DNA from: Imhoffiella purpurea
GTDB taxonomy: Bacteria; Pseudomonadota; Gammaproteobacteria; Chromatiales; Chromatiaceae
Assembly: GCF_000585215.1 (NCBI RefSeq)
Contig: NZ_AONC01000009.1
Span: 94,142-158,141 of the forward strand
Direction of reading: 5' to 3'
Length of the DNA stretch: 64,000 nt
This document shows, in pieces, positions 10,236 through 21,413 of this stretch. Both the position numbers and the translations under genes were made by a program. Position 1 is the first letter of the stretch, and each line of letters begins with the position of its first letter. The notes under the pieces are model-generated. The model did not search any database, had not been told where the DNA came from, and was given only the letters and a program-made list of their open reading frames with translations.

Positions 10236-12986
10236 ATGAGTGAAGTCACGGTCAAGCAACTCGCCTCCACGGTCGGCATTCCGGTCGAGCGACTCCTTAC
10301 CCAATTGAACGAGGCCGGCATCAGCGCGAGCGGTGCCGATTCCAAGCTGACGGAGCAGGAGAAGCTCCAGCTTCTCGGCTATCTGCGACGCAGCCATGGC
10401 AAGGACGAAGAGGATGCGGCCGCGGCTCCCAATCAGGTGACGCTCAAGCGCAAGTCGGTCAGCGAACTGCGTCAGCCGACCGCCGCCCCGCGCAGCGGTA
10501 CGGCCGGAGCCAGACCGGCTCCGACACCGCGCAGCGGCAAGACGGTGAGCGTCGAGGTGCGACGCAAGCGCACCTATGTCAAGCGCGGGGACGAATCGTC
10601 TTCGGGATCTTCGCGTCGTCAATCCGGCGATCGCTCCCGTCCGCAGCGCGAGCGTGCCGCGACGGCGAACGCGGTCTTCGACGAGGCGCGCCGTCGCGCC
10701 GAGCTCGAGGCGATGCGCGCCGAGCAGGAGGCGCGTCGTCTCGCCGAGCAGGAAGAACAGGAGCGTCGTGCCCGCGAGGAGGAGCAGCGCCGACGCGAGG
10801 CCGAGGAAGCCCGTCGCCAGGAAGAGGAGGCGCGTCGCGCCGCCGAGGAAGAGGCGCGCAAGAAGGCCGAGCTCGAGGCCGCCGACCGTAAGCCCGCGGA
10901 ACGCAAGCCCAGCGAGCGAGCCGAGTCGCCGAAGGCCGACAAGGGCGAGGGCGAAGCCGGATCGACCGGGGCACGCCGCGCGGACAGCGCGCGTCCCAAA
11001 AAGGGCGTCAAGAAGACTGTCGAGCCGGCCGAGAAGGAGCGCGCGGCCAAGAAGGGCGTGCGCAAGGAGGGCGGCCGGATGCGCGATGTCGACGTCTCCA
11101 CGCGCACCGATTACGAAGAGGTCGATGGGTCGGCCGGGTCCGGTCGTGGTCTGCGTCGCAAGAGAAAGTCGCTCAAGCCGCAGTTGCAGGACAAGCATGC
11201 CTTCCAGAGACCGACCGCGCCTGTGGTGCGCGAGGTCGAGCTCCCGGAGAGCATCTCGGTCGGCGAGCTGGCCAACCGCATGTCCGTGAAGGCATCCGAG
11301 GTCATCAAGGAGCTCTTCAAGCAGGGCATGATGGTGACCATCAACCAGAACCTGGACCGCGACACCGCGACCATCGTGGTCGAGGAATTGGGTCACAAGG
11401 CGGTGGTCGCCGACGAGCGCGATGCCGAAGGCACCTTGCTCGACGACCTGCAGGAGCAGGAGGGCCAGTTCGAGGCGCTGCAGCGTCCGCCCGTGGTGAC
11501 CATCATGGGTCACGTCGACCACGGCAAGACCTCCCTGCTCGACTATATCCGCCGTACCCGGGTCGCTTCCGGCGAGGCCGGCGGCATCACCCAGCACATC
11601 GGCGCCTATCACGTCGAGACCGATAAGGGCACGGTGTCCTTCCTGGATACCCCCGGTCACGCCGCCTTCTCCGCGATGCGTGCCCGTGGCGCTCAGGTGA
11701 CGGATATCGTCATCCTGGTCGTGGCGGCCGACGATGGCGTCATGCCGCAGACCATCGAGGCCATCCATCACGCCCGTGCGGCCGGCGTTCCGCTGATCGT
11801 CGCCATCAACAAGATGGACAAGCCGGAGGCCAATCCGGATCGGGTCATGCAGGAACTCACCCAGCACGAGGTGGTTACCGAGGAGTGGGGCGGCGATACC
11901 ATGATGGTCAAGGTCTCGGCCAAGGCCGGTACAGGTATCGACGAGCTGCTCGACGCGGTGCTGCTGCAGGCCGAGGTGCTCGAGCTCACCGCCCCGGTCG
12001 ATGGCCCCGCCCGCGGCGCCATCGTCGAGTCGAGTCTGGACAAGGGGCGCGGCCCGGTCGCGACCGTGCTGGTCCAGTCCGGCACCTTGAATCGGGGCGA
12101 CGTCATCGTCAGCGGCGGCGAATATGGCCGCGTGCGCGCCATGTTCGACGAATCGGGCACCTCCATCGAGTCGGCCGGTCCCTCGATTCCGGTCCAGGTG
12201 CTGGGTCTCTCCGGCACGCCCAATGCGGGCGACGACGTCATCGTGGTCGACGACGAGCGCCGTGCCCGCGAGGTCGCCGAGTTCCGTTCGGCGCGGACGC
12301 GTCTGAGCCGCTTCGAGGAGCAGCGCGGCGCCAGCCTCGATCAGCTCTTCTCCCAGCTCAAGGAGGGCGAGCAGAAGTCGGTCAACCTCATCGTCAAGGC
12401 CGACGTGCAGGGCAGCCTGGAGGCGCTCAAGGACAGCCTGATCAAGCTCACCAATGACGAGGTCAAGGTCACCATCGTGTCCTCGGGCGTCGGCGGCATC
12501 ACCGAGTCGGATGCCAACCTCGCGGTGACCTCCAACGCCATCATGCTCGGCTTCAACGTCCGTGCGGACGCCTCGGCCCGACGCGTGGTCGAGGAGAAGG
12601 GGATCGATCTGCGCTACTACAGCATCATCTACGAGCTGATCGACGACGTGAAGCAGGCCATCTCCGGTCTGCTCAGCCCGATCGTCACCGAGGAGATCAT
12701 CGGTCTGGCCCAGGTGCGCGACGTCTTCCGCTCCTCCAAGTTCGGTGCGGTCGCCGGCTGCATGGTCGTCGAGGGCGTGATCCGTCGCAACAACCCGATC
12801 CGTGTGCTGCGCGACAACGTCGTCATCTACGAGGGCGCGCTGGAATCCCTGCGCCGCTTCAAGGACGACGTCAGCGAGGTCAAGTCCGGAACCGAATGCG
12901 GTATCGGCGTCAAGAATTACAACGACGTCCAGTCCGGCGACCAGATCGAGGTCTTCGAGCGCACCGAGCGGGCACGCGTCCTGTGA
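10236..12986 (+). CDS. infB: Translation initiation factor IF-2
   Basis: A 916-residue GTPase that brings initiator tRNA to the ribosome. It has an N-terminal IF2N fold (first ~50 residues) and a long charged linker with an Arg/Glu/Ala coiled coil about 145-215. A second IF2N domain ([20 protein letters not shown]) comes next. The G domain has GHVDHGKT near 424-431, DTPGH near 471 and NKMDK near 525, followed by domains II, III and IV. All GTPase motifs are intact. Nineteen bases separate it from nusA, and its stop overlaps the GTG of rbfA. Confidence 0.98.
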   Translation: MSEVTVKQLASTVGIPVERLLTQLNEAGISASGADSKLTEQEKLQLLGYLRRSHGKDEEDAAAAPNQVTLKRKSVSELRQPTAAPRSGTAGARPAPTPRSGKTVSVEVRRKRTYVKRGDESSSGSSRRQSGDRSRPQRERAATANAVFDEARRRAELEAMRAEQEARRLAEQEEQERRAREEEQRRREAEEARRQEEEARRAAEEEARKKAELEAADRKPAERKPSERAESPKADKGEGEAGSTGARRADSARPKKGVKKTVEPAEKERAAKKGVRKEGGRMRDVDVSTRTDYEEVDGSAGSGRGLRRKRKSLKPQLQDKHAFQRPTAPVVREVELPESISVGELANRMSVKASEVIKELFKQGMMVTINQNLDRDTATIVVEELGHKAVVADERDAEGTLLDDLQEQEGQFEALQRPPVVTIMGHVDHGKTSLLDYIRRTRVASGEAGGITQHIGAYHVETDKGTVSFLDTPGHAAFSAMRARGAQVTDIVILVVAADDGVMPQTIEAIHHARAAGVPLIVAINKMDKPEANPDRVMQELTQHEVVTEEWGGDTMMVKVSAKAGTGIDELLDAVLLQAEVLELTAPVDGPARGAIVESSLDKGRGPVATVLVQSGTLNRGDVIVSGGEYGRVRAMFDESGTSIESAGPSIPVQVLGLSGTPNAGDDVIVVDDERRAREVAEFRSARTRLSRFEEQRGASLDQLFSQLKEGEQKSVNLIVKADVQGSLEALKDSLIKLTNDEVKVTIVSSGVGGITESDANLAVTSNAIMLGFNVRADASARRVVEEKGIDLRYYSIIYELIDDVKQAISGLLSPIVTEEIIGLAQVRDVFRSSKFGAVAGCMVVEGVIRRNNPIRVLRDNVVIYEGALESLRRFKDDVSEVKSGTECGIGVKNYNDVQSGDQIEVFERTERARVL

Positions 12987-13396
12987 GCGAGCGCGAATTC
13001 GATCGTACCGAGCGGATCGGGGCCGAACTGCAGCGTTCGCTCTCGGTTCTGGTCCGCGACCAGGTGAAGGATCCGCGGCTTGCCAACATCACGGTTCACG
13101 AGGTCCGGGTGACGCGCGATCTGGCGCATGCCAAGGTGTTCTTCACCTGTTTTCCGGACGACCAGGAATCCGAGACCCAGGAGCGTCTGCTCAACGGTCG
13201 CCTGTCCGGGTTCCTGCGTCACGCGCTGACCAAGGAGGTGCGTCTGCGGACGATTCCGCAGCTGCATTTCGTCCACGACAGCTCGATCGCCTATGGCGAG
13301 CGACTCTCCACCTTGATCGATGCCGCCGTCGGCGATTCCCACGGGACCGAGTCTCCGGGCGCGGATACCGCGCTCGACGCGGATCGGGAGGGCTGA
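12983..13396 (+). CDS. rbfA: 30S ribosome-binding factor RbfA
   Basis: A 137-residue KH-fold protein for 16S rRNA maturation and cold adaptation. The family pattern [26 protein letters not shown] near the N-terminus and the [26 protein letters not shown] segment are clear. The GTG start overlaps the infB TGA (GTGA), which supports translational coupling. The acidic tail after about residue 118 is variable in the family. Confidence 0.95.
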   Translation: MSEREFDRTERIGAELQRSLSVLVRDQVKDPRLANITVHEVRVTRDLAHAKVFFTCFPDDQESETQERLLNGRLSGFLRHALTKEVRLRTIPQLHFVHDSSIAYGERLSTLIDAAVGDSHGTESPGADTALDADREG

Positions 13397-13400
13397 TCCC

Positions 13401-14318
13401 ATGGGACGCCGTCGTCATTCGGGACGCAACATCACCGGCATTCTCCTGCTGGACAAGCCGCTCGGTCTGACCTCCAACGAGGCGCTGCAGCGCGTCAAGC
13501 GGCTCTACCGTGCCGCCAAGGCGGGACACACCGGAAGCCTCGATCCGCTGGCCACCGGACTGCTTCCCTGCTGTCTCGGGGATGCGACCAAGTATTCGGC
13601 CTTTCTGCTGGACGCCGACAAGCGCTACCGCGTTCGCGTCCGGCTCGGCGTCACCACGACGACGGGCGACGCCGAGGGCGAGATCGTCGAGACGCGCCCG
13701 GTCGAGGGCGTCGACGAGGCCCGGCTGCACCAGGTGCTGAGCGGTTTCCTCGGAACCATCGATCAGCTGCCGCCCATGTATTCGGCGGTCAAGCATCAGG
13801 GCCAGCGTCTCTACAAGCTGGCCCGCGAGGGTGTCGAGGTGGAGCGCCAGCCGCGCCAGATCGAGATCCATGCGCTGGAGCTGCTGTCGGTCGATCTGCC
13901 CGAGATCGAACTCGATGTGCACTGCTCGAAGGGAACCTATGTGCGCACGCTCGCAGAGGACATCGGCCGGGAATTGGGCTGCGGGGGACACGTGATTCAG
14001 CTCCGACGCACCGGCGTCGGTCCCTATACCGAATCGGCGGCGCCTTTCGTGACCATGGATCAGCTGGAGACCCTGGCCGAGGACGAGACGCCGCAGCGTC
14101 TCGACGGGTTGCTGCTGCCGCTGGATTCCGCGCTCGGACACTGGCCCTCGGTTCGCCTGTCGGCCGACGCGGCCTTCTATCTGCGCCAGGGTCAGGCGGT
14201 TCTGGTGCCTCAGGCCCCGACCGAGGGACTGGTCCGACTCTATGATCCGTCCGAACATTTCATGGGCGTCGGCTGCATTCTGGACGACGGCAAGGTTCAG
14301 CCCAAACGATTGATCTGA
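13401..14318 (+). CDS. truB: tRNA pseudouridine(55) synthase TruB
   Basis: A 305-residue enzyme that makes pseudouridine 55 in the tRNA T loop. GHTGSLDPLATGLLPCCLG near residues 43-61 contains the catalytic Asp. RYRVRVRLGVTTTTGDAEGEI and CSKGTYVRTLAEDIGRELG are the other family blocks, and a PUA-like C-terminal domain follows. It starts four bases after rbfA and ends just before a strong terminator. Confidence 0.96.
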   Translation: MGRRRHSGRNITGILLLDKPLGLTSNEALQRVKRLYRAAKAGHTGSLDPLATGLLPCCLGDATKYSAFLLDADKRYRVRVRLGVTTTTGDAEGEIVETRPVEGVDEARLHQVLSGFLGTIDQLPPMYSAVKHQGQRLYKLAREGVEVERQPRQIEIHALELLSVDLPEIELDVHCSKGTYVRTLAEDIGRELGCGGHVIQLRRTGVGPYTESAAPFVTMDQLETLAEDETPQRLDGLLLPLDSALGHWPSVRLSADAAFYLRQGQAVLVPQAPTEGLVRLYDPSEHFMGVGCILDDGKVQPKRLI

Positions 14319-14326
14319 GTCGTCTG

Positions 14327-14350
14327 TCACGGCCTCGGGCCGTGATTTTT
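14327..14350 (+). terminator. Rho-independent terminator after truB
   Basis: Perfect stem TCACGGCC-TCG-GGCCGTGA (14327-14345) followed by TTTTT. It separates the rimP-truB unit from rpsO-pnp, which would need its own promoter in 14351-14502 or rely on read-through. Confidence 0.9.
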
Positions 14351-14502
14351 CATAGATTCGGCGCTCATCCCATTCATCGAATTCAGTCTGTTTTCAACTC
14401 GGCCCGATATCCCTGAAGTCATTGTCGGGGAAGCGATTTCGGCCTTCACGGTGCGGATCCGGGCCTTTCGTTCGTCACTTAGCTAGATCGAGGAATCAAT
14501 CA

Positions 14503-14772
14503 ATGACAATGACTGCAGCGGACAAGAAGAAGATCGTCGAGGAATATGCGCGCGGCGACAAGGACACGGGTTCTCCGGAGGTCCAGGTCGCTCTGCTGAC
14601 GGCTCGTATCCTTCAGCTGACCGAGCACTTCAAGGAGCACAAGCACGACCATCACTCGCGTCGTGGTCTGGTGCGCATGGTCAACTCGCGCCGCAAGCTG
14701 CTCGACTATCTCAAGGGCAAGGACTTGGACCGGTATCGCGATCTGATTGCGCGTCTGGGTCTGCGTCGCTAA
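14503..14772 (+). CDS. rpsO: 30S ribosomal protein S15
   Basis: The full-length 89-residue S15 binds the central domain of 16S rRNA. The blocks [42 protein letters not shown] and the C-terminal [13 protein letters not shown] match the family end to end. ATG 14503 follows GAGGAATC. The 150-base leader may allow S15 autoregulation, as in other bacteria, but I could not identify a specific pseudoknot. Confidence 0.98.
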   Translation: MTMTAADKKKIVEEYARGDKDTGSPEVQVALLTARILQLTEHFKEHKHDHHSRRGLVRMVNSRRKLLDYLKGKDLDRYRDLIARLGLRR

Positions 14773-14954
14773 GGTCCGTTCGACCCTGGCGAGCGTGGTT
14801 CTGCCGACCCGGGCTCGCCTTCCGTCCGCGCCGCGACCGGCGCGGGCGGCTCAGACAGCAGGCGCCGCCAACTCATCTCTCGCCGGCTCGAATCAGGGTC
14901 GCCGCGCACCAGGGTTCGACGCTCAGACGGCCCAAACATCCCGAGGATTTATCT

Positions 14955-17051
14955 GTGATACCCACTCCAATCGTTAAACAGTTCCAGTTCGGAAACCAGA
15001 CGGTCAGGCTGGAAACCGGCGAGATCGCTCGCCAGGCCGACGGCGCTGTCATGGTCGACATGGACGACACCGTGGTCCTGGTCACAGTGGTCGTCGACAA
15101 GCGGCCCGGTGCCGAGCGAGATTTCTTTCCCCTGACGGTCGACTATCAGGAGAAGACCTATGCCGCCGGCCGGATTCCGGGCGGCTTCTTCCGTCGCGAG
15201 GGGCGTCCGAGCGAGGGTGAGATCCTGACCTCGCGTCTGATCGACCGTCCGGTCCGTCCGCTCTTCGCCGACGGCTTCACCAACGAGGTTCAGATCATCG
15301 CGACGGTGAAGTCGCTGAACCCGGCGGTCAATCCCGAGGTCCCGGCCCTGATTGGCGCCTCCGCCGCGCTCGCCATCGCCGGCGTGCCCTTCAACGGGCC
15401 GATCGGCGCCGCGCGGGTGGGCTACAAGAACGGCGAGTACATCCTCAATCCGGCGGTCGTGGGTCTGAACCCGGACTCGGATCTGGACCTGGTCGTCGCC
15501 GGTACCGACAAGGCCGTGCTCATGGTCGAGTCCGAGGCGCGCGGTCTGTCCGAGGAGGTCATGCTGGGCGCCGTGCTGTTCGGCCACGAGCAGATGCAGG
15601 TCGTCATCGAGGCCATTCGCGAGCTTGCGGCCGAGGCCGGCAAGCCTCAGATCGAATGGACGCCGTCCGTCCCCTCGCCGGACCTGGCGGATGCGGTCGC
15701 CAACGCCTGTGGCGAGCAGATCGCCGCGGCCTATCGCATCAAGGAGAAGCAGGAGCGCTACAGGGCACTCAACGCCGCCCGCGCGGCCGCGGTCGAGCAG
15801 CTCTGCACCGAGGACGCCCCCTGGTCCGAGATGGCGGTCAAGGGCGCGATCGAGGCGCTCGAGAGCAAGACCGTGCGCGGATCCATCCTCGCCGGCAACC
15901 CCCGTATCGACGGGCGCGACGGCAAGACCGTGCGACCCATCACCATCCGCACTGGCGTGCTGCCGCGCACCCACGGCTCGGCGCTCTTCACCCGCGGCGA
16001 GACCCAGGCGATGGTCATCACCACCCTGGGCACCGAGCGCGACTCGCAGATCATCGACGCGCTCGACGGCGAGCGGCGCGAGCACTTCATGCTCCACTAC
16101 AACTTCCCGCCATTCTGCGTCGGCGAGTCCGGCCGCGTGGGCAGCCCCAAGCGGCGCGAGATCGGTCACGGCCGTCTGGCCAAGCGCGGCGTGCTGGCGG
16201 TGATGCCGAGCATCGAGGAGTTCCCCTATTCGGTGCGCGTGGTCTCCGAGATCACCGAGTCCAACGGCTCGAGCTCAATGGCCAGCGTCTGCGGTACCAG
16301 CCTCGCCCTCATGGATGCCGGCGTGCCCATCAAGGCGCCCGTGGCCGGCGTCGCCATGGGTCTGATCAAGGAGGGCGACGAGTTCGCCGTCCTGACCGAC
16401 ATCATGGGTGACGAGGATCATCTGGGCGACATGGACTTCAAGGTCGCCGGAACCGCCGAGGGCATCAATGCCCTGCAGATGGACATCAAGATCGAGGGCA
16501 TCACCAAGGAGATCATGGAGGTCGCCCTGGCCCAGGCGAAGGATGGGCGTCTGCACATCCTGGGCGAGATGAACAAGGTCATCGACACCCATCGTCTGGA
16601 GATGTCCGAGCACGCCCCGCGCATCATCGAGTTCAAGATCCATCCCGAGAAGATCCGCGACGTCATCGGCAAGGGCGGCTCGGTCATCCGTTCCATCACC
16701 GAGGAGACGGGCGCCACCATCGACATCAACGACGACGGCGTGGTCAAGATCTTCTCGGTCGAGAAGGCCGCGGGCGAGGAGGCCAAGAAGCGCATCCGAC
16801 TCATCACCGCGGACGTCGAGGTCGGCAAGGTCTACGAGGGCAAGGTCGCGCGTCTCATGGACTTCGGCGCCTTCGTCACCATCCTGCCCGGCCGCGACGG
16901 TCTGGTCCACATCTCCCAAATCTGCGAGGAGCGCGTCCAGTCGGTCAGCGACAAGCTGAAAGAGGGCGACGTGGTCCGGGTCAAGGTCCTGGAGGTCGAC
17001 AAGCAGGGCCGTATCCGTCTCAGCATGAAGGCGGTCGAACCGGGCGAGTGA
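14955..17051 (+). CDS. pnp: Polyribonucleotide nucleotidyltransferase (PNPase)
   Basis: A 698-residue trimeric 3'-5' phosphorolytic exoribonuclease of the RNA degradosome. It has a first RNase PH domain ([21 protein letters not shown]), an all-helical linker, and a second RNase PH domain ([14 protein letters not shown], and [20 protein letters not shown]). KH ([21 protein letters not shown]) and S1 ([29 protein letters not shown]) domains follow. The start is GTG at 14955 behind a CGAGGA site. The 182-base gap after rpsO is GC-rich and likely holds the processing region seen in other rpsO-pnp operons. Confidence 0.98.
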   Translation: MIPTPIVKQFQFGNQTVRLETGEIARQADGAVMVDMDDTVVLVTVVVDKRPGAERDFFPLTVDYQEKTYAAGRIPGGFFRREGRPSEGEILTSRLIDRPVRPLFADGFTNEVQIIATVKSLNPAVNPEVPALIGASAALAIAGVPFNGPIGAARVGYKNGEYILNPAVVGLNPDSDLDLVVAGTDKAVLMVESEARGLSEEVMLGAVLFGHEQMQVVIEAIRELAAEAGKPQIEWTPSVPSPDLADAVANACGEQIAAAYRIKEKQERYRALNAARAAAVEQLCTEDAPWSEMAVKGAIEALESKTVRGSILAGNPRIDGRDGKTVRPITIRTGVLPRTHGSALFTRGETQAMVITTLGTERDSQIIDALDGERREHFMLHYNFPPFCVGESGRVGSPKRREIGHGRLAKRGVLAVMPSIEEFPYSVRVVSEITESNGSSSMASVCGTSLALMDAGVPIKAPVAGVAMGLIKEGDEFAVLTDIMGDEDHLGDMDFKVAGTAEGINALQMDIKIEGITKEIMEVALAQAKDGRLHILGEMNKVIDTHRLEMSEHAPRIIEFKIHPEKIRDVIGKGGSVIRSITEETGATIDINDDGVVKIFSVEKAAGEEAKKRIRLITADVEVGKVYEGKVARLMDFGAFVTILPGRDGLVHISQICEERVQSVSDKLKEGDVVRVKVLEVDKQGRIRLSMKAVEPGE

Positions 17052-17079
17052 TCTCGCTCCGAGACGGGATCGAGACGTG

Positions 17080-17105
17080 AAAAAGGGGCCGAGAGGCCCC
17101 TTTTT
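17080..17105. terminator. Bidirectional terminator between convergent pnp and potI
   Basis: Perfect inverted repeat AAAAAGGGGCC-GAGA-GGCCCCTTTTT (17080-17105). Runs of A and T on both sides allow termination in both directions. Confidence 0.95.
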
Positions 17106-17121
17106 CGTTGCGGAGGCGAGG

Positions 17122-17922
17122 TCAGCGGTTGGGACCGCGCCGCATCGTGAAGCCGGCGATCAGGACCGCGATGGCCACGATGAGGACGATCAGGGTCGCG
17201 AGCGCGTTGATCTGCGGCGAGACGCCCATCCGCACGCTCGAATAGACGACCATGGGCAAGGTGGTCGAACCGGGACCCGAGACGAAGCTGGCGATCACCA
17301 GGTCGTCGAGCGAGAGCGTGAAGGCCAGCAGCCAGCCCGAGAGCAGTGCGGGGGCGATCAGCGGCAAGGTGATCTGCAGATAGACGCCGAGCGGCCGCGC
17401 ACCCAGGTCCATCGCCGCCTCTTCGAGCGAGCCGTCCATCTGGGCCAGCCGGGAGCGGACCACGACGGCGACGTAGGCCATGCTGAAGGTGATGTGGGCG
17501 ATGGCGATGGTGGTGAATCCGCGGCCGTCCGGCCAGCCGATGGTCTGCTGCATGGCCACGAACAGCAGCAGCAGCGAGAGACCGATGATGACGTCTGGCA
17601 TGACCAGCGGTGCCATCAGCAGCAGCTCGAAGCCGGTGCGTCCGCGGAAGCGTCCCTGTCTGACCAGCGCGTTGGCGGCGAGCGTGCCCAGCACCACGGC
17701 GACCGTGGCGTTGGTCGCGGCGATGCGCACGCTGAGCCAGGCGGCGTCGAGCAGTTGCTGGTTGTGCAGCAGCTCACCGTACCACTTGGTCGAGAATCCC
17801 GACCAGACGGTGACCAGGCGCGATTCGTTGAAGGAGTAGAGGATCAGCAGCAGGATCGGCACGTAGAGGAAGGCGTAGCCGAATGCCAGGATACCGAGCA
17901 GGGGCCAGGAGCGGCGCTTCAT
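17122..17922 (-). CDS. potI: Putrescine-type ABC transporter permease, PotI/PotC family
   Basis: A 266-residue inner-membrane permease with six predicted helices. The ATPase-contact loop LEEAAMDLGARPLGVYLQITLPLIAPAL and the family blocks PLVMPDVIIGLSLLLLF and SLDDLVIASFVSGPGSTTLP are clear. ATG 17922 overlaps the stop of the upstream permease by four bases. It is the last gene of the potFGHI unit and is followed by a terminator. Confidence 0.93.
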   Translation of the reverse strand: MKRRSWPLLGILAFGYAFLYVPILLLILYSFNESRLVTVWSGFSTKWYGELLHNQQLLDAAWLSVRIAATNATVAVVLGTLAANALVRQGRFRGRTGFELLLMAPLVMPDVIIGLSLLLLFVAMQQTIGWPDGRGFTTIAIAHITFSMAYVAVVVRSRLAQMDGSLEEAAMDLGARPLGVYLQITLPLIAPALLSGWLLAFTLSLDDLVIASFVSGPGSTTLPMVVYSSVRMGVSPQINALATLIVLIVAIAVLIAGFTMRRGPNR

Positions 17923-18839
17923 GTCCGGCCCTCGTCCAGGTTTTGCTGCAGCCGCTGCATGAGGACGAATGGGATCACCAGCAACCCGAGCAGGACGATC
18001 GCGAGCGCCGAGGCCAGCGGCCAGTCCTTGTTGGAGAAGAACTCGGTCCACATCAGCTTGCCGACCATGAGGCTGCCCGGACTGCCGAGCAGATCAGGGA
18101 TCACGAACTCGCCGACCACCGGGATGAACACCAGCATGCTGCCGGCGACGATGCCCGGCATGGAGAGCGGCAGCGTCACCCGCATGAAGGCGCGCAGCGG
18201 CCGGCATCCCAGGTCGGCCGCCGCCTCCAGCAGGGTCGGGTCGAGCCGGGTGAGATTGGCGTAGAGCGGCAGGATCATGAAGGGCAGATAGGAATAGACC
18301 ACGCCGATGTAGACGGCCGTCTGGGTGTGCAGGATCTGCAGCGGCGTGTCGATGACGCCGAGCCAGAGCAGGAAGTGGTTCAGCAGCCCGTTGGTGTTGA
18401 GGATGCCGATCCAGGCGTAGACCCGGATCAGGAAGGAGGTCCAGAAGGGCAGGATGATCAGCATCAGCAGGGGGATCCGGTGCCGCTCCCGGGCGGTGGC
18501 GATGGCGTAGGCCATGGGATAGCCGAGCAGCAGACAGATGAGGGTGCAGACCAGGGCGACCCAGAGCGAGTTCAGGAAGGCGTAGAGATAGATGTCGTCT
18601 TCCCAGATGAGCATGAAATTCTGCAGATTGATCTGGATCTGCAGCAGTCCCTCCTCGACCCATTCCCACAGCAGGCGGTAGGGCGGCTGGGCCAGCGCCG
18701 GCTCGGACAGGCTGATCTGCAGCACGATGACGAAGGGCAGCAGGAAGAAGAGCCCCAGCCAGAAATAGGGGACGCCGATGTTCACCAGCCGGCTGAGCCG
18801 GCTGGTCTGGCGAGCTTGCATGTTCGGGGTCTGGTTCAT
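17919..18839 (-). CDS. potH: Putrescine-type ABC transporter permease, PotH/PotB family
   Basis: A 306-residue inner-membrane permease forming a heterodimer with PotI. There are about six helices, and the ATPase-contact loop LLEAAADLGCRPLRAFMRVTLPLSMPGI is near residues 205-232. The block PVVGEFVIPDLLGSPGSLMVGKLMW is characteristic of PotB/PotH. It lies 22 bases downstream of potG and overlaps potI. Confidence 0.94.
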   Translation of the reverse strand: MNQTPNMQARQTSRLSRLVNIGVPYFWLGLFFLLPFVIVLQISLSEPALAQPPYRLLWEWVEEGLLQIQINLQNFMLIWEDDIYLYAFLNSLWVALVCTLICLLLGYPMAYAIATARERHRIPLLMLIILPFWTSFLIRVYAWIGILNTNGLLNHFLLWLGVIDTPLQILHTQTAVYIGVVYSYLPFMILPLYANLTRLDPTLLEAAADLGCRPLRAFMRVTLPLSMPGIVAGSMLVFIPVVGEFVIPDLLGSPGSLMVGKLMWTEFFSNKDWPLASALAIVLLGLLVIPFVLMQRLQQNLDEGRT

Positions 18840-18861
18840 GGGATCGAATCGCGCGCTGGCG

Positions 18862-19998
18862 TCATTCGGTGAGGACCACGCCGCTGGTGGGCGACCATTC
18901 GATGGCGACCTTCTGCTCCCAGGTCAGGGCCTGCTCGGTGCGGGGCTGGATGTTGGTGAGCGTCATCTCGACCAGGCGGCCCTCGTCGATGCGAATGCGG
19001 TAGATGGAGACGTCGCCGAGATAGGCGATGTCCTCGACGACCCCCTCGATCTGATTGACGGCCTCGGGATCGTACTGGGCGCAGAGCCGCATCTTCTCGG
19101 GTCGGATGGCGACGGTCACCGGCGTGCCGAGGGGGTGCGGCTGATAGCTGCGCATGCGGATGGTGAAGCCGGCGCCGGCCTCGACCAGGATCTCGTTGCC
19201 CTCGCTGGCCATCACCTTGCCTTCGAAGAGGTTGACCGAGCCGATGAACTCGGCCACGAAGCGGCAGGTCGGGAACTCGTAGATGGCGGTCGGTGTGTCG
19301 ACCTGCATGATCTGTCCGGCCTCCATGACCGCGATCCGGGTCGACATGGTCATGGCCTCCTCCTGGTCGTGGGTGACGGTCACGAAGGTGATGCCGAGAC
19401 GCTCCTGCAGATTCACCAGCTCGAACTGGGTGTTCTCCCGCAGGCGCTTGTCCAGCGCCCCGAGCGGTTCGTCGAGCAGCAGCAGCTTGGGGTGCTTGGC
19501 CAGGCTGCGGGCGAGGGCGACGCGCTGGCGCTGTCCGCCCGAGATCTGATCCGGTCGGCGCTTGCGCAGCGGGGCGATCTTGAGCAGGTCCAGCATCTCC
19601 GCGATCCGCTCCGCGCGCTCCCTGCGCGGAAGACGCTCCTGCTTGAGCCCGAACTCGATGTTCTGCTCCACGCTCATGTGCGGAAAGAGCGCATAGGACT
19701 GGAACATCATGTTGACCGGGCGCGAGTAGGGCGGGACCTGGGTCACGTCCACTCCGTCGATGAAGATCCGGCCCGTGGTCGGGTATTCGAGCCCGGCCAG
19801 CAGTCTCAGCAGGGTGGACTTGCCGCAGCCGGAGCTCCCGAGCAGGGAGAAGAACTCGCCCTTGAAGATGTTGAGGCTGACGTCGTCGACCGCGTAGACG
19901 TCGCCGAACTGCTTGGTGACGCGCTCGATGCGGACATAGGGCGCGGCCTTGGGATCCTGCCAGGGTTCGAGCAGGCGCCGGTCTGCGGGTACGGCCAT
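18862..19998 (-). CDS. potG: Putrescine-type ABC transporter ATPase, PotG/PotA family
   Basis: A 378-residue cytoplasmic ATPase energising the transporter. Walker A GSSGCGKST is near residues 54-62, the signature ISGGQRQRVALARSL near 153-167, Walker B LLLDEPLGALD near 173-183 and the switch His in TVTHDQEEA near 205-213. A C-terminal TOBE domain follows. It starts 18 bases after the binding-protein gene. Confidence 0.95.
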   Translation of the reverse strand: MAVPADRRLLEPWQDPKAAPYVRIERVTKQFGDVYAVDDVSLNIFKGEFFSLLGSSGCGKSTLLRLLAGLEYPTTGRIFIDGVDVTQVPPYSRPVNMMFQSYALFPHMSVEQNIEFGLKQERLPRRERAERIAEMLDLLKIAPLRKRRPDQISGGQRQRVALARSLAKHPKLLLLDEPLGALDKRLRENTQFELVNLQERLGITFVTVTHDQEEAMTMSTRIAVMEAGQIMQVDTPTAIYEFPTCRFVAEFIGSVNLFEGKVMASEGNEILVEAGAGFTIRMRSYQPHPLGTPVTVAIRPEKMRLCAQYDPEAVNQIEGVVEDIAYLGDVSIYRIRIDEGRLVEMTLTNIQPRTEQALTWEQKVAIEWSPTSGVVLTE

Positions 19999-20016
19999 GA
20001 AAACCTCTGGGTCCGC

Positions 20017-21126
20017 TCAGCGATCGGCCTTGAGCCGGGTCCAGAGCCGGTTCAGGTTGCGTATCTCGCGGTCGCCGCGCTCCTTGAGCGTGAAGAGGTG
20101 CGCCTTGACCTCGGGCGGCGGATAGATCCCCGGATCCTTGCGCAACTCGGCATCGAGCAGGGACGTCGCCGCCAGGTTGGGGTTGGCGTAGTAGACATAG
20201 TTCGAGATCCCGGCGATCACCTCGGGGTCGAGCAGATAGGCGATGAAGGCGTGCGCGGCGGCCGGGTTGGGGGCATCGCTCGGGATCGCCATCACGTCGG
20301 TCCAGAGCACGGCGCCCTCGCGCGGGATGCGGTAGCCGACCTCGACGCCCTTGCCCGCCTCCTCGGCGCGCGCCTTGGCCTGGAGCACGTCGCCAGAATA
20401 GCCATGGGCGACGCAGAGATCGCCGTTGGCGAGATCGCTGATGTACTGGGACGAGTGGAAATAGCGGATATAGGGATGGGCACCCTTGATCAGATCCGAG
20501 GCGGCGGCGAGGTCCTCCTTGTCGAGGCTGTTAGGATCCTTGCCCAGATAGGCGAGCGCGGCCGCGAACACCTCGGTGGCGTCGTCGAGCAGCGCGATGC
20601 CGCAGCCGGCGAGCTTGGATGCCTTGTCCGGATCGAAGACGAGCCCCCAGGTATCCAGCGCCGCTTCATCGCCGAGCGCTGCCCGAACCTTCTTCAGGTT
20701 GAGCCCGATCCCTGTGGAGCCCCACATGTAGGGAACTAGATAGCGGTGGCCCGGATCGATCTCCTCCAGGCTCTTCATGATGTCCGGGTCGAGCCGGTCC
20801 AGTCCGGCCAAGGCCGATGCGTCGAGCGGCCGATAGAGTCCGGCCTTGATATGGCGCGCGGCGAAGGGGCGCGCCGTGGGGAAGATGAGATCGTAACCAC
20901 TGCTGCCGGCGAAGAGTTTGGCCTCGAGCACCTCGTTGGAGTCGTAGACGTCCAGCACGGGGTGGATTCCGGACCGAGACTCGAAGCCGGAGAGGGTGTC
21001 CTCGGCGAAATAATCGCTCCAGTTATAGAGGTGGACCTGTTCCTCGGCCTGGGAGGCGAACGGGACGCCGATCAGCAGAGACAAGGCCAGTGCCAGCGTC
21101 TGGTGGCTCATTGACAGAAATCGCAA
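20017..21126 (-). CDS. potF: Putrescine-binding periplasmic protein, PotF family
   Basis: A 369-residue solute-binding protein. The mature part closely follows E. coli PotF from memory: VHLYNWSDYFAEDTL at the N-terminus, PYMWGSTGIGLN, LAYLGKDPNS, IRYFHSSQYISDLANGDLCVA, YYANPN-AAT and DPGIYPPPEV. I prefer TTG 21126 because GGAGAG sits six bases upstream and it adds an Arg to the signal peptide (cleavage after FASQA). ATG 21111 is the alternative and would lack a positive n-region. As first gene of the pot unit it captures polyamine, probably putrescine, in the periplasm. Confidence 0.92.
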   Translation of the reverse strand: MRFLSMSHQTLALALSLLIGVPFASQAEEQVHLYNWSDYFAEDTLSGFESRSGIHPVLDVYDSNEVLEAKLFAGSSGYDLIFPTARPFAARHIKAGLYRPLDASALAGLDRLDPDIMKSLEEIDPGHRYLVPYMWGSTGIGLNLKKVRAALGDEAALDTWGLVFDPDKASKLAGCGIALLDDATEVFAAALAYLGKDPNSLDKEDLAAASDLIKGAHPYIRYFHSSQYISDLANGDLCVAHGYSGDVLQAKARAEEAGKGVEVGYRIPREGAVLWTDVMAIPSDAPNPAAAHAFIAYLLDPEVIAGISNYVYYANPNLAATSLLDAELRKDPGIYPPPEVKAHLFTLKERGDREIRNLNRLWTRLKADR

Positions 21127-21413
21127 TGTGGTCTCTCCGTATGGGTTGAAACGGAACGATATCGACGGGCTGAATTGGAGCCCATCCAGCGGTGGGAGTC
21201 TATACGCGCGTGGGCGCAAGGCTAGCGCAAATGCGGCATGGCTTGCTTGACGAGATGAAGATGTCGGGCGAGGTCCTGGCGGCCCGCGGCCCTGGATGGC
21301 TGTGAAGGAATGGGGTCGGTCGGGTGGTGCTTCCCTTTGGTGGGAGGCGCGCATCCGAATCGATCGCTGGCTCGACCCGAATCCGGATGCGTGGAATGGG
21401 AGGCGATCTGTCG

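Noticed and set aside
8730..11867. Very long open frame (over 1000 codons) on the minus strand across nusA and infB
   Set aside because: It is the mirror of two certain genes on the plus strand in GC-rich DNA; its translation is low-complexity Leu/Gly/Arg/Asp-rich sequence with no family resemblance.
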